The notes beneath the pieces are model-generated. The model saw only the letters and a program-made list of their open reading frames with translations. It did no database searches and was not told the DNA's origin. The position numbers and the translations under genes were made by a program. DNA of 31,253 nucleotides from an uncultured Lachnobacterium sp. (lineage in GTDB: Bacteria > Bacillota > Clostridia > Lachnospirales > Lachnospiraceae): the NCBI GenBank assembly GCA_937889225.1, contig CALAST010000105.1:1-31253 (forward strand), written 5' to 3'. Below, in pieces: positions 1 to 7,723 of the stretch (position 1 is its first letter; each line of letters starts with the position of its first letter).

Positions 1-2
1 AT

Positions 3-347
3 ATCCATAAATCGGAATCCCTTGTTCGCTTCGTTGCAGAAAGCTGTAAAATAGAAACAGAATTAGGACAAAAAGGGAAAAGCGGTATTTTAAAAAATAT
101 GGAAACCAGAGCAGAGTTCCTTCACGATACCTCACATCGGATACGATTTGTGTATACACCAAAACATAGTTCTTGGATGAATCAGATTGAAATATGGTTT
201 GGTATTATCAATCGAAAACTGTTAAAAAGAAAAAGTTATTCCACAATTGAAGAATTGGAAAACAGTATTCGATGTTTTATCGAACAGTATAATGTTACCG
301 CACATCCATTCCGTTGGACCTATGCAGGGATTCCTTTAAAAATTTAA
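3..347 (+). CDS. IS630-type transposase, C-terminal part (cut by window edge)
   Basis: The frame is open from the window edge, so this is the 3' portion of a gene that starts outside. The motif PKHSSWMNQIEIWF matches the IS630/Tc1-mariner DDE block around the last catalytic acidic residue (the Glu of NQIE), usually written as P-x-x-S-P-x-L-N-x-I-E. A basic helix and a short C-terminal tail follow, as in full-length members. Ending at a TAA after PLKI fits an intact C terminus. It is the only plus-strand gene in the window, opposite to all its neighbours, as expected for an inserted element. The right terminal repeat of the element should lie shortly after the stop, but I could not identify it because the left end is outside the window. 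Whether the whole element is active cannot be judged. Confidence 0.85.
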   Translation: MHKSESLVRFVAESCKIETELGQKGKSGILKNMETRAEFLHDTSHRIRFVYTPKHSSWMNQIEIWFGIINRKLLKRKSYSTIEELENSIRCFIEQYNVTAHPFRWTYAGIPLKI

Positions 348-635
348 TTCACTATTATTTATGCAATGTTGTACTAGTGATTCTTTAGTAATATTAATTG
401 TTATATTTTCACGTGAATAGACATATTTCCGAATCATCTCTGCATTAGATACAAGTGTTCCTTCCAAAGTTTCCGGGTCATTTAATTGCAAATTAATGTT
501 TTTATGAATTCCTTCACTAATATGAAATCCTTGTTCAAGGAAAAAAATCCTTGTTGACTTTACAATTTCATCTATATCTGTTTCTAATAAACCGGAATAA
601 TTTACTGCTATAATGAGTTGTTCTAATAATTTCAT
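336..635 (-). CDS. Small hypothetical protein (99 aa), tail runs into the IS
   Basis: I do not recognise this protein. It starts at an ATG preceded by a good ribosome binding site (GAGGTAAAGGTGAT) and has a balanced, soluble composition: charged, no signal peptide, no membrane segment. Its N-terminal half looks helical (LLEQLIIAVN, ETDIDEIVKSTRIFFLEQG). The last four codons overlap the end of the convergent transposase gene by 12 bases. The natural C terminus may therefore have been replaced when the IS630 element inserted. It lies downstream of the autolysin gene in the same direction, but a strong hairpin between them suggests separate transcription. The start signal makes it more likely a real gene than a chance frame. 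Confidence 0.5.
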   Translation of the reverse strand: MKLLEQLIIAVNYSGLLETDIDEIVKSTRIFFLEQGFHISEGIHKNINLQLNDPETLEGTLVSNAEMIRKYVYSRENITINITKESLVQHCINNSELNF

Positions 636-765
636 ATCACCTTTACCTCAATTTACTCTTAACCATATTATTATCTATATTTATTTGTTAAAAATAACTA
701 ATATACACTATTTCATATGATATGTAATACCTTACAAAATTAACCGCTATAATCAAATATCAACT

Positions 766-805
766 CTTATGATGTTGTGAATAAATTTATCCACAACATC
801 ATAAG
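766..805 (-). terminator. Perfect 14-bp hairpin after the autolysin gene
   Basis: The arms CTTATGATGTTGTG (766-779) and its exact complement (792-805) flank a 12-base AT-rich loop. The hairpin starts 6 bases beyond the stop codon of the minus-strand amidase gene, where an intrinsic terminator is expected. The bases after it in the minus direction are only mildly T-rich (AGAGTTGATATTTG), so it could also act as a 3' end stabiliser. Confidence 0.6.
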
Positions 806-811
806 TTCTTT

Positions 812-3325
812 CTAATACTTATTCAAATTCTCCATATATTGATTTTTTATATCAAATCCATACTCTTTTGCAGATGCCCATCCTCGACCTCGTATGATTC
901 CATAGGTTCCGTCTGCTTTCGTTCCCCATTCCGTGTACGGATTTTCCTGGATTCCAAGCCATTCTACATATGGAGCGATACCTCTTTGCACTAAATTAAA
1001 TCTTGGGTCTACACATACTTGATTGAGAGCAGCATCACATGCATAGGCTTTCAAGTGCTGCACTTGTGCCCGAATTCCTGTACGCACATCCGGGAATGAT
1101 GCTCCACTTGCACCGCCATCTACTGCTCCAATTCCTGCAAAATTATACTGTGAAATATCTACTTGTCCACCAAATCTTAAGAAACCTGTTTCTAACATGG
1201 CTTGACTAAACGCAACTTCCGGATTTACACCTTCTGCCACACATTCCTCTATATAAATTTGACAGAATGTAGTAATATCCGGTGCATCCGAATTTTGATA
1301 AAATTCCGGATAGGTAGCTCTTGCGTTATAGTAAGCAGCCATCTGTTCGGCTGTAACATCCGAATCCCCCATGATAGCCGTGCCTTGTGAATATGCCTGC
1401 CCGTTAATTACTGTATAAATAACGCCATTATATTTTATAGTTCCATTATATGTAGTATCTACTTTTCCGTTATTTACATACCATAAAGCATTTGCCTTTT
1501 CAACTAAGGTTGTTACTTGCTGCACCTGACCATTTTTAAAGTAGTATTCGCCATCTCCACATTGAGCAAGTCCATTAATTCCAAAGTTTACTTTTCCACG
1601 CTCAATGTACCATGTTCCTTTTTCATTGGTTCCTAAGCCATGGTAGGTGAAATCAACTTCTCCATTTTTGATATACCATCCATCTTCTGAATTCTGAAAT
1701 ACTGTATTAGCTGTAAAATCTACCTTTCCGTTGTTTACATACCATAAACCATATGCATTTTGGGCTAATGTCGTTGTTTTTGTCTGAACTGCACCATTTT
1801 CAAACAGATACCATCCATCTCCACACTGAGCAAGTCCATTGATTCCAAAATTGACTTCTCCATTATTAATATACCATGTTCCATACTCATTTGTTCCTAA
1901 ACCATGATAATTGAAATCTACCTGTCCGTTGTTTACATACCACCAACCATACTCATTCTGGGCTAATGTTGTTGTTTTTGTCTGAACTGCACCATTTTCA
2001 AACAGATACCATCCATCTCCACGTTGAGCAAGTCCATTGACTCCAAAATTGACTTCTCCATTTTCAATATACCATGTTCCATACTCATTTGTTCCTAAAC
2101 CATGATAACTGAAATCTACTTCTCCATTTTCCACATACCATGTTCCATACTCATTTGGAACAACTGTATTAGCACTAAAATCTATCTGTCCATTTTTTAC
2201 ATACCACCAACCATCTTTATTTTGGACTAATGTAGTTGTTTTAGTCTGAACTGCACCACTTTCAAATAAATACCAACCATCTCCGCACTCAGCAAGCCCA
2301 TTAATACTAAAATCTACTTTTCCATCCTCTACATACCATGTTCCACTCTCATTAGTTGCCACACCATTATAACCAAGGTTTACCTTTCCATCTTCCACAT
2401 ACCACCATTCATTTCTATACAAAGTCAGATTGGTTTTTGCAAGATCCACCTTACCATTCTTAATATCCCACCAACCATTTTTATCCTCTGCCAAACCAGT
2501 ATAGGAAGTGTCAATTGTATCGCCTACATAATAATACCAATTTCCATCACTTGCCTTTTTTACACAACTATCCTTTCTAAGACCAAAATACTTTGCAATC
2601 CCAGTTGCATCTGCTACACCAATAGACTTAATTTTTTCCTCTGTACTTAAAAAAGTATCCACTTCATTACGATTTGATAAAAATAAATGCTCAATTAGTA
2701 CAGATGGAAATCCTCTTAATTTAGAACCTTTAATCGCTATCAAATAATCAGCTAAAGAGCCATCCGGATATTGGGTATTATCTTCTGAATTTCTAATTTT
2801 AATACCTGTTCCTTTTTTACTGATTCCAATATTATTCAATTCCTGCAAAATACTTATAGCCAAATTTTTTCCCTGTGTACCAAATTCAGGTCTGTAATTA
2901 CTATTTGGATAAAATATTGTAGCACCCTTAGCACTTGTATTTTCTGCAGCATCTAAATGAAAACTGATATACACATCTGCTTCAACACTTTGTGCATAGT
3001 CTACTCGCCATGTATTACATTGTGTAGCACTACCTTTTTTACCATAAGGACAATCATTTGAGTTTCGTGTCATATAAACCTTAACACCAAAATATTCCTC
3101 TAGCTCTTGCTTACAATATTTCGCAATCTTATATACCAATTCATGTTCTTTATAACCATAATGTGAAGCACCTCCATGACTACTATCATGCCCCGGGTCT
3201 AAAACAACCACAATATCAGGAGTAGATGTTGCTGCACTAAATTCTTCTGTTATTTTAAACGCTCCAATCGTTCCTAACAAGATACAAATCGCCAATACAG
3301 CTGCAAAAAAACGTTTTATCCTCAT
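812..3325 (-). CDS. Two-headed autolysin: amidase, wall-binding repeats, glucosaminidase
   Basis: A secreted peptidoglycan hydrolase of 837 residues. Residues 1-32 are a signal peptide (MRIKRF, then a hydrophobic stretch). Residues 38-240 are an Amidase_3 (N-acetylmuramoyl-L-alanine amidase) domain with zinc ligands H46 (LDPGH), E62 and H123 (SFHLDA) and the catalytic Glu212 (VLIEH). Residues 245-650 hold about 17 tandem units of 20-22 residues of the type GWWYVNNGQVDF, a choline/glucan-binding-like wall anchor. Residues 655-837 resemble a glucosaminidase (PF01832-like) domain with the probable acid Glu712 (MLETGF) and the NFAGIGA block. The frame is open for 37 codons upstream. I chose the ATG at 3325 because the signal peptide begins there, GAGGAGG precedes it and a promoter-like sequence lies inside the upstream extension. 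The two domains would cut both the peptide side chain and the glycan strand, for cell separation or turnover. Confidence 0.88.
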   Translation of the reverse strand: MRIKRFFAAVLAICILLGTIGAFKITEEFSAATSTPDIVVVLDPGHDSSHGGASHYGYKEHELVYKIAKYCKQELEEYFGVKVYMTRNSNDCPYGKKGSATQCNTWRVDYAQSVEADVYISFHLDAAENTSAKGATIFYPNSNYRPEFGTQGKNLAISILQELNNIGISKKGTGIKIRNSEDNTQYPDGSLADYLIAIKGSKLRGFPSVLIEHLFLSNRNEVDTFLSTEEKIKSIGVADATGIAKYFGLRKDSCVKKASDGNWYYYVGDTIDTSYTGLAEDKNGWWDIKNGKVDLAKTNLTLYRNEWWYVEDGKVNLGYNGVATNESGTWYVEDGKVDFSINGLAECGDGWYLFESGAVQTKTTTLVQNKDGWWYVKNGQIDFSANTVVPNEYGTWYVENGEVDFSYHGLGTNEYGTWYIENGEVNFGVNGLAQRGDGWYLFENGAVQTKTTTLAQNEYGWWYVNNGQVDFNYHGLGTNEYGTWYINNGEVNFGINGLAQCGDGWYLFENGAVQTKTTTLAQNAYGLWYVNNGKVDFTANTVFQNSEDGWYIKNGEVDFTYHGLGTNEKGTWYIERGKVNFGINGLAQCGDGEYYFKNGQVQQVTTLVEKANALWYVNNGKVDTTYNGTIKYNGVIYTVINGQAYSQGTAIMGDSDVTAEQMAAYYNARATYPEFYQNSDAPDITTFCQIYIEECVAEGVNPEVAFSQAMLETGFLRFGGQVDISQYNFAGIGAVDGGASGASFPDVRTGIRAQVQHLKAYACDAALNQVCVDPRFNLVQRGIAPYVEWLGIQENPYTEWGTKADGTYGIIRGRGWASAKEYGFDIKNQYMENLNKY
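1390..2570 (-). repeat. Tandem wall-binding repeat array in the autolysin gene
   Basis: About 17 imperfect units of 60-66 bp encode W-Y-x-x-x-G-x-V motifs. They are also organised as a higher-order block: a GWYLFENGAVQTKTTTLAQN unit alternates with GWWYV and TWYI units. Block copies around 1740-1980 and 1980-2220 are nearly identical at the DNA level, and the same block recurs in the neighbouring gene near 4430-4760. This invites unequal recombination and changes in length between strains. Confidence 0.85.
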
Positions 3326-3383
3326 AATAACTCTAATTCCTCCTCTTTCATGTATAAAATCACTAATATTTAGAACTTGTTCC

Positions 3384-3411
3384 ATTGTATCAAATTTCAC
3401 AAAAAAAGCAA
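3384..3411 (-). promoter_or_regulatory. Candidate vegetative promoter of the autolysin gene
   Basis: Read on the minus strand: TTGCTT (3406-3411), a 16-base spacer and TACAAT (3384-3389, five of six matches to the -10 consensus). It lies after the terminator-like hairpin of the upstream gene and about 60 bases before the chosen ATG. The -35 box is poor (three of six), so this is a suggestion only. Confidence 0.35.
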
Positions 3412-3464
3412 CCTCCAGTGAAGTTACTTTTATCAATTCATTTTAATCATCTCAAAATTAAAGA

Positions 3465-3495
3465 TAAGTAAGTACTCCAAAGGAGCACTTACTTA
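3465..3495 (-). terminator. Hairpin terminator after the transglutaminase-like gene
   Basis: A 14-bp stem (AAGTAAGTACTCC with flanking T, against GGAGCACTTACTT with flanking A, one mismatch that becomes a wobble pair in RNA) closes a three-base AAA loop. It lies 36 bases beyond the stop of the minus-strand gene at 3531 and is followed in that direction by a T-rich run (TCTTTAATTTTG). It separates the two surface-protein genes into independent transcripts. Confidence 0.7.
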
Positions 3496-3530
3496 AAATA
3501 AAAACTGGCACTCAAATAAACTATACAACT

Positions 3531-5039
3531 TTATTTTCTTGTCCACGTATATTGTGCTACATATGTACTAAAATTCACATCAACTCTACAATTTTTGGTT
3601 TCTGTAAGCTTTGAAAAATCCATATATTGATTCAATAATTCACTAGTCCATGGAGTATCCAACTCTACAATAACCGTCACTGACTCCCCTTGTGCTGCTA
3701 CTCCAAGATGTTTATTCACATATGCATAATAATCATCTATATTTGTTACATAATTTTCCTGCATACTATAATAATTGTATTTTGTTCCATTTGCTTGAAT
3801 CTCACACTCGTACTCATGGTCACGTTTCATCTGTGCATCTGTAACATTAAAATAATTATAAAGTACACGTCCTGGTGTATCAGGAACAGGGTCATCCCAT
3901 GTTACGTCAACCATATACCATTCGCCATCTAATTTCACGGCATTCCATGCATGTCCACCACCATTACCATAGCCTGTAACACGAATACATTCAATTCCTA
4001 AAATATCCATACACAACTGAAATGCTTTTGAATAACCATCACAAACAGCCACTCCATTTTTAAATACACCTTCTGCATAAAAAACATCATCAAAAACACT
4101 TATAGTTTCTCCATTTACCACACGCATATCATACGCACAATTTAATACAATATAATCATGTACTGCTTTTTCTTGTTCGTATGGTGTACTATACTCAAGT
4201 GCAGAATTTAAACACGCTGCTAATCCATTATAAAACGCTTTTTCATCTGTAGTAAATCCGGATGTATTTCCACCATTTTTATATGCATACTCATATTTAT
4301 AATATTCATCATTTACAGGAAGATTACAACCACTATCTGTTCGAGCTGTAGCCTGTCCATTTATAATATCATATGTAGTTCCCTGATATATGTAAGTTCC
4401 CGTATAACTAAAATCTACTTGACCATTATTAATATACCATAAGCCATACTCATTTTGAGCTAATGTAGTTGTATTTGTCTGTACTGCACCATTTTCAAAC
4501 AAATACCATCCATTTCCACATTGGGCAAGTCCATTGATTCCAAAGTTGACTTCTCCATTATTAATATACCATGTCCCAACTTCATTCGTTCCCAGTCCAT
4601 GATAACTGAAATCTATTTGTCCGTTTTTTACATACCACCAACCATACTCATTATGGGCTAATGTAGTTGCATTCGTCTGTACTGCACCATTTTCAAACAA
4701 ATACCATCCATCTCCACATTGGGCAAGTCCATTGATTCCAAAGTTGACTTCTCCGTTTTCAAGAAACCAACTTCCATAAGCATTATCTACAATCCCATCA
4801 TATGTAAAATCTACTTGTCCATCATTGACATACCACCAACCATACTCATTCTGTACCAAGCCTTCATATTGGAAATTTACAACATTATTTTCATAATAAC
4901 GCCAAATACCATCTGTATCCTGATGCAATCCATCCTTTCCTGCTCCATAATAGATAGTATTAAACATAAATATACAACAGAATATTACAGTAAATAATAC
5001 TATTTCCCTTATAATCTTTTGTTTACTTTTTGTCTTCAT
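3531..5039 (-). CDS. Secreted transglutaminase-like protein with wall-binding repeats
   Basis: A 502-residue surface protein. Residues 12-33 form a signal peptide or N-terminal anchor. Residues 40-230 hold about eight wall-binding units like those of the neighbouring autolysin. Residues 245-400 form a transglutaminase/protease-like domain (transglut_core type) with the expected triad: Cys333 (VAVCDGYSKAF), His363 (GGHAWN) and Asp378 (VDVTWDD). Enzymes of this fold are cysteine proteases, peptidoglycan-peptide hydrolases or crosslinkers; the substrate cannot be told from sequence. The order is repeats first and enzyme last, the reverse of the amidase half of the next gene. It starts at an ATG with AAAAAGGAG upstream. 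Its own terminator follows. Sharing the repeat type with the autolysin suggests both proteins are held on the same wall polymer, possibly the one made by the adjacent polysaccharide operon; that last link is inference. Confidence 0.85.
   Translation of the reverse strand: MKTKSKQKIIREIVLFTVIFCCIFMFNTIYYGAGKDGLHQDTDGIWRYYENNVVNFQYEGLVQNEYGWWYVNDGQVDFTYDGIVDNAYGSWFLENGEVNFGINGLAQCGDGWYLFENGAVQTNATTLAHNEYGWWYVKNGQIDFSYHGLGTNEVGTWYINNGEVNFGINGLAQCGNGWYLFENGAVQTNTTTLAQNEYGLWYINNGQVDFSYTGTYIYQGTTYDIINGQATARTDSGCNLPVNDEYYKYEYAYKNGGNTSGFTTDEKAFYNGLAACLNSALEYSTPYEQEKAVHDYIVLNCAYDMRVVNGETISVFDDVFYAEGVFKNGVAVCDGYSKAFQLCMDILGIECIRVTGYGNGGGHAWNAVKLDGEWYMVDVTWDDPVPDTPGRVLYNYFNVTDAQMKRDHEYECEIQANGTKYNYYSMQENYVTNIDDYYAYVNKHLGVAAQGESVTVIVELDTPWTSELLNQYMDFSKLTETKNCRVDVNFSTYVAQYTWTRK
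4350..4920 (-). repeat. Tandem wall-binding repeat array in the transglutaminase-like gene
   Basis: About eight units of 60-66 bp encode motifs such as GWWYVNDGQVDF, GWYLFENGAVQT and TWYINNGEVNF. The two GWYLFENG blocks (around 4490-4560 and 4683-4755) are nearly identical to each other and to blocks in the autolysin gene at 1780-1860 and 1990-2060. Recent duplication or gene conversion between the two genes would explain this. Confidence 0.82.
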
Positions 5040-5217
5040 AAATTACTTACTCCTTTTTAAAACTCTCTAATCTCATTAGTCCTTACTGAATACACTAATC
5101 ATTGTTGTATTCCCATCAAATATTTTTCCTTAATATCCTTCTATCCTATTTGTTCCTTTTAGGCGATTCTTCTTTACTATAAGAATACTTTATCACTCTA
5201 TTCTCCTTTATTTTACA

Positions 5218-6243
5218 CTATGGCAATAAATATTTACCAAATGGAATTTTACGAATTATTTTTGTAAATACACAACATAATATAAATATTATAAATGCAC
5301 CAATTACTCTATAATAAATAGAAAATGTATTTATGATAAATAAATCCACCAAAATATCCATAACAAAAAAATGTATTAAGTAAACTGCAAATGTATATTT
5401 ATTAAATCTTAAAATAAATGAAATAATTTTTTTATTTTCATATTTATTAACCAACTCTTTCAAAAAAATAAATAATGCAATACTATATAATACACATGGA
5501 ACATTTATATAGCCTTTAAACTTATCTACAATATATCCAGCTTCAATAGACAATTTATATGTCCCAACTATATGCATACATAAACCTGCAACTCCTAAAA
5601 TATATATTATTTTTCTCCATTTTTTCTCAAGTGTATAGTTATGAAGAAGATAACCTACAATAACATAAAATAAATATCCTGATGTAACACCAATCTGTAA
5701 ATCCCAATTAAAAGATAAATTAAAAATAGAAAAAATAAATGGCAATAAACTGTTAAATCCAAATCCCGCTATTGCCAAATAACAAAAAACAGACTTTCTA
5801 TGCTCTTTTCCAACTGCTGCAAGCAATGGTATTGACATATATATACTAAAAAGTGGAATAAAAAACCAATAAATAGCAACTATCTGACTATTAAAACTCT
5901 TTACTATAAATCCAATCGGGCTTAGTTCTTGTAATTTAATCGTTCCCTTATATATTCCATAAACAGCTCCAATCATATTCCATAATATAAAAGGAATTAT
6001 TACTTTATAAATACGCTTCTTAAAATATTCTCCCGTAGAATAACGTTCCCTATAGTCCACCAATGTTGCTCCTGATAGCATAAAAAACATTGGAACTGCA
6101 AAATAGAATACAGATTCTATAATATTTGCTGTAAACCAATATCTTTCTGTACTAAACTTCCAAAATTCTCCATTTGTATGCAACATTACTACTGCTAATG
6201 CAGAAATAACATTTAAAACAGAAATATATGATACTTTTTTCAC
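5218..6243 (-). CDS. Acyltransferase-3 family membrane protein
   Basis: A 341-residue integral membrane protein with about ten hydrophobic segments and the acyltransferase-3 (OafA/WecH/NodX-like) hallmarks: an N-terminal block ending in VVMLHTNGEFW with the conserved His, an early FYFAVPMFFMLSGATL segment, and the IIPFILWN motif. Members transfer acetyl or similar groups to sugars of exported polysaccharides. Translation starts at GTG, with GGGAGGAG five bases upstream. It is the last gene of the polysaccharide cluster but is separated from the next gene upstream by about 370 bases, so it may have its own promoter. It is very AT-rich, like the rest of the cluster. It is probably the only working acyltransferase here, since its neighbour is broken. 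Confidence 0.82.
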   Translation of the reverse strand: MKKVSYISVLNVISALAVVMLHTNGEFWKFSTERYWFTANIIESVFYFAVPMFFMLSGATLVDYRERYSTGEYFKKRIYKVIIPFILWNMIGAVYGIYKGTIKLQELSPIGFIVKSFNSQIVAIYWFFIPLFSIYMSIPLLAAVGKEHRKSVFCYLAIAGFGFNSLLPFIFSIFNLSFNWDLQIGVTSGYLFYVIVGYLLHNYTLEKKWRKIIYILGVAGLCMHIVGTYKLSIEAGYIVDKFKGYINVPCVLYSIALFIFLKELVNKYENKKIISFILRFNKYTFAVYLIHFFVMDILVDLFIINTFSIYYRVIGAFIIFILCCVFTKIIRKIPFGKYLLP

Positions 6244-6613
6244 ATTCTCCTCCCATAAAGAACCTTATCTTCCTAATTTTTTTATTATATTTAAAGATAA
6301 AATTAAGCTTCTATTATATGATCTATGATTGAACCATTCGATAATATTTCCATACAACTATATTCTTCTACATATTTTTACTAATTAATTGAGGATATTT
6401 CATAATTTAAAATAACTCTATTATGGATAATTTTCCGCTTTTCTTACTCATAAAATTGGAAAGTACCCTTCTAAATCAAAATAGTTGATTTTTTAATTAG
6501 AATTATGAATTATAATATCCCCTATCATTTATTTGTTACAATTTATGCTACTTCGGTTTTATCCTTACAGGCTACATCTAATAATCTCAATGCTAGTATA
6601 GGGATAATTCTTT
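6244..6613. other. AT-rich 370-bp gap without a convincing gene
   Basis: The gap lies between the acyltransferase gene and the acyltransferase pseudogene. A 66-codon plus-strand frame starts at 6505, but it runs into the pseudogene, lacks a clear ribosome binding site and opposes the operon, so I do not accept it. I see no strong hairpin. A separated pair, TATCCCCTAT and ATAGGGATA, about 75 bases apart (6518-6605), is the only visible symmetry. A promoter for the acyltransferase gene is expected here, but I cannot point to one. Confidence 0.4.
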
Positions 6614-7703
6614 TTATTTCTTTAATATATTTTTTATTCTTTCACTTATATAAACACACAATAAAACTAAAGTTATACTTGCTATCGCATACATCAAACG
6701 CATAGTTTCATATGGTGCATATACATAGTACACGTCTATTATATACGCATTTACATCAAATGATGAAAATAATGAAGTATTACAATGTAAGATACATGTA
6801 AACATTTGTATAATAAAAATTGCAAATAAATGATGCATCATTATTGACATGGTATTTTTTCCTAAAAAGACAAACCATTTTACCCCTCTCAATAAAGGCG
6901 ATAATATTTTTGCAACTCTAAGCCAAAACATAATACCTACAATCGGCACAACAATTAATACTGAAATATAATTAAAATCTGCTCCTCCATATACTCCTAC
7001 GTCTAAAGAACCATATTTACATTTAAAGAAAAACTGAATTATAAATATTATCAAAAAATAATATGTACTATTTAAAGTATCCTTTTCCTCTCCAATCATT
7101 TTATACCAATGCCCTAGTTTAAAAAAGAATAAACAATATAATGAACGACATATAATTTTAATTACACCACTAATTCCATTTTGAATACAAAGTATTCCAA
7201 TAATACAAAACACTAAATATAAAAATAATTTCACAAATTCATTATATAATCGTAAATTGTTTAATAACCATTCTATTACTATATTCAAAACTTCTACAAT
7301 AAAAAGTGCAATTAAAAACCAACTTGCAATATTAAATCCCAATGGTTGTTCATGCGCCCAAGGATATACGATTAAATTATACAATGATATGGTATTTCCA
7401 ATACTATCTCTACCTAAAAGATATTCTAAAATTGTTTGAATTAAAAGATATATTAAATTCTAAAAATAAAACGGAAGCATTAAAGTTTTAATTTTTTTAT
7501 TTATATACCCCCCCTACATTTTTTATATTACTTACATCAAAAAAATATCCTGATATAAAAATAAATAATGGCATATGAAACGAATAATATGTAAACCAAT
7601 TATCAATTGTTAATGTTTCAGCTCCAACATGTCCTAAAACAACAAAAATAATGCCAAATGCTGATAATGTACCAAATGTATAATTATATTTTTTTTCACT
7701 CAT
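6614..7703 (-). pseudogene. Acyltransferase-3 gene broken by a G-tract frameshift and a nonsense codon
   Basis: Two frames together make one acyltransferase-3 protein. The first part (7497-7703) starts at an ATG with GGAGAGG, carries the conserved His (VVLGHVGAE) and FISGYFF, and stops after VGGVYK. The second part resumes before 7384 with LYNLIVYPWAHEQPLGF and runs to LKK at 6614. Removing one G from the run of seven (C7 on the plus strand, 7508-7514) restores the reading ...GGYINKKIKTLMLPFYF, then meets TAG at 7460-7462 exactly where the family's conserved PF-x-x-WN has Trp (TGG to TAG), and continues NLIYLLIQTILEYLLG in frame. There are thus two independent lesions. It lies just downstream of the flippase gene in the operon. 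The product would have acylated the exported glycan. Confidence 0.85.
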
Positions 7704-7723
7704 AACCTCTCCAAATTAATTTT

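Noticed and set aside
3326..3436. Extended N terminus of the autolysin
   Set aside because: It precedes a clear signal peptide, contains a promoter-like sequence and has no ribosome binding site at its first ATG.
1390..4920. CRISPR-like array
   Set aside because: The repeats are in-frame coding units of wall-binding motifs without unique spacers.
6505..6705. Plus-strand 66-codon frame
   Set aside because: No convincing ribosome binding site, opposite to the operon, and it overlaps the acyltransferase pseudogene.
7508..7514. Phase-variable switch in the G-run
   Set aside because: Even with a corrected tract the frame hits TAG at 7460-7462, so no tract length yields the full protein.
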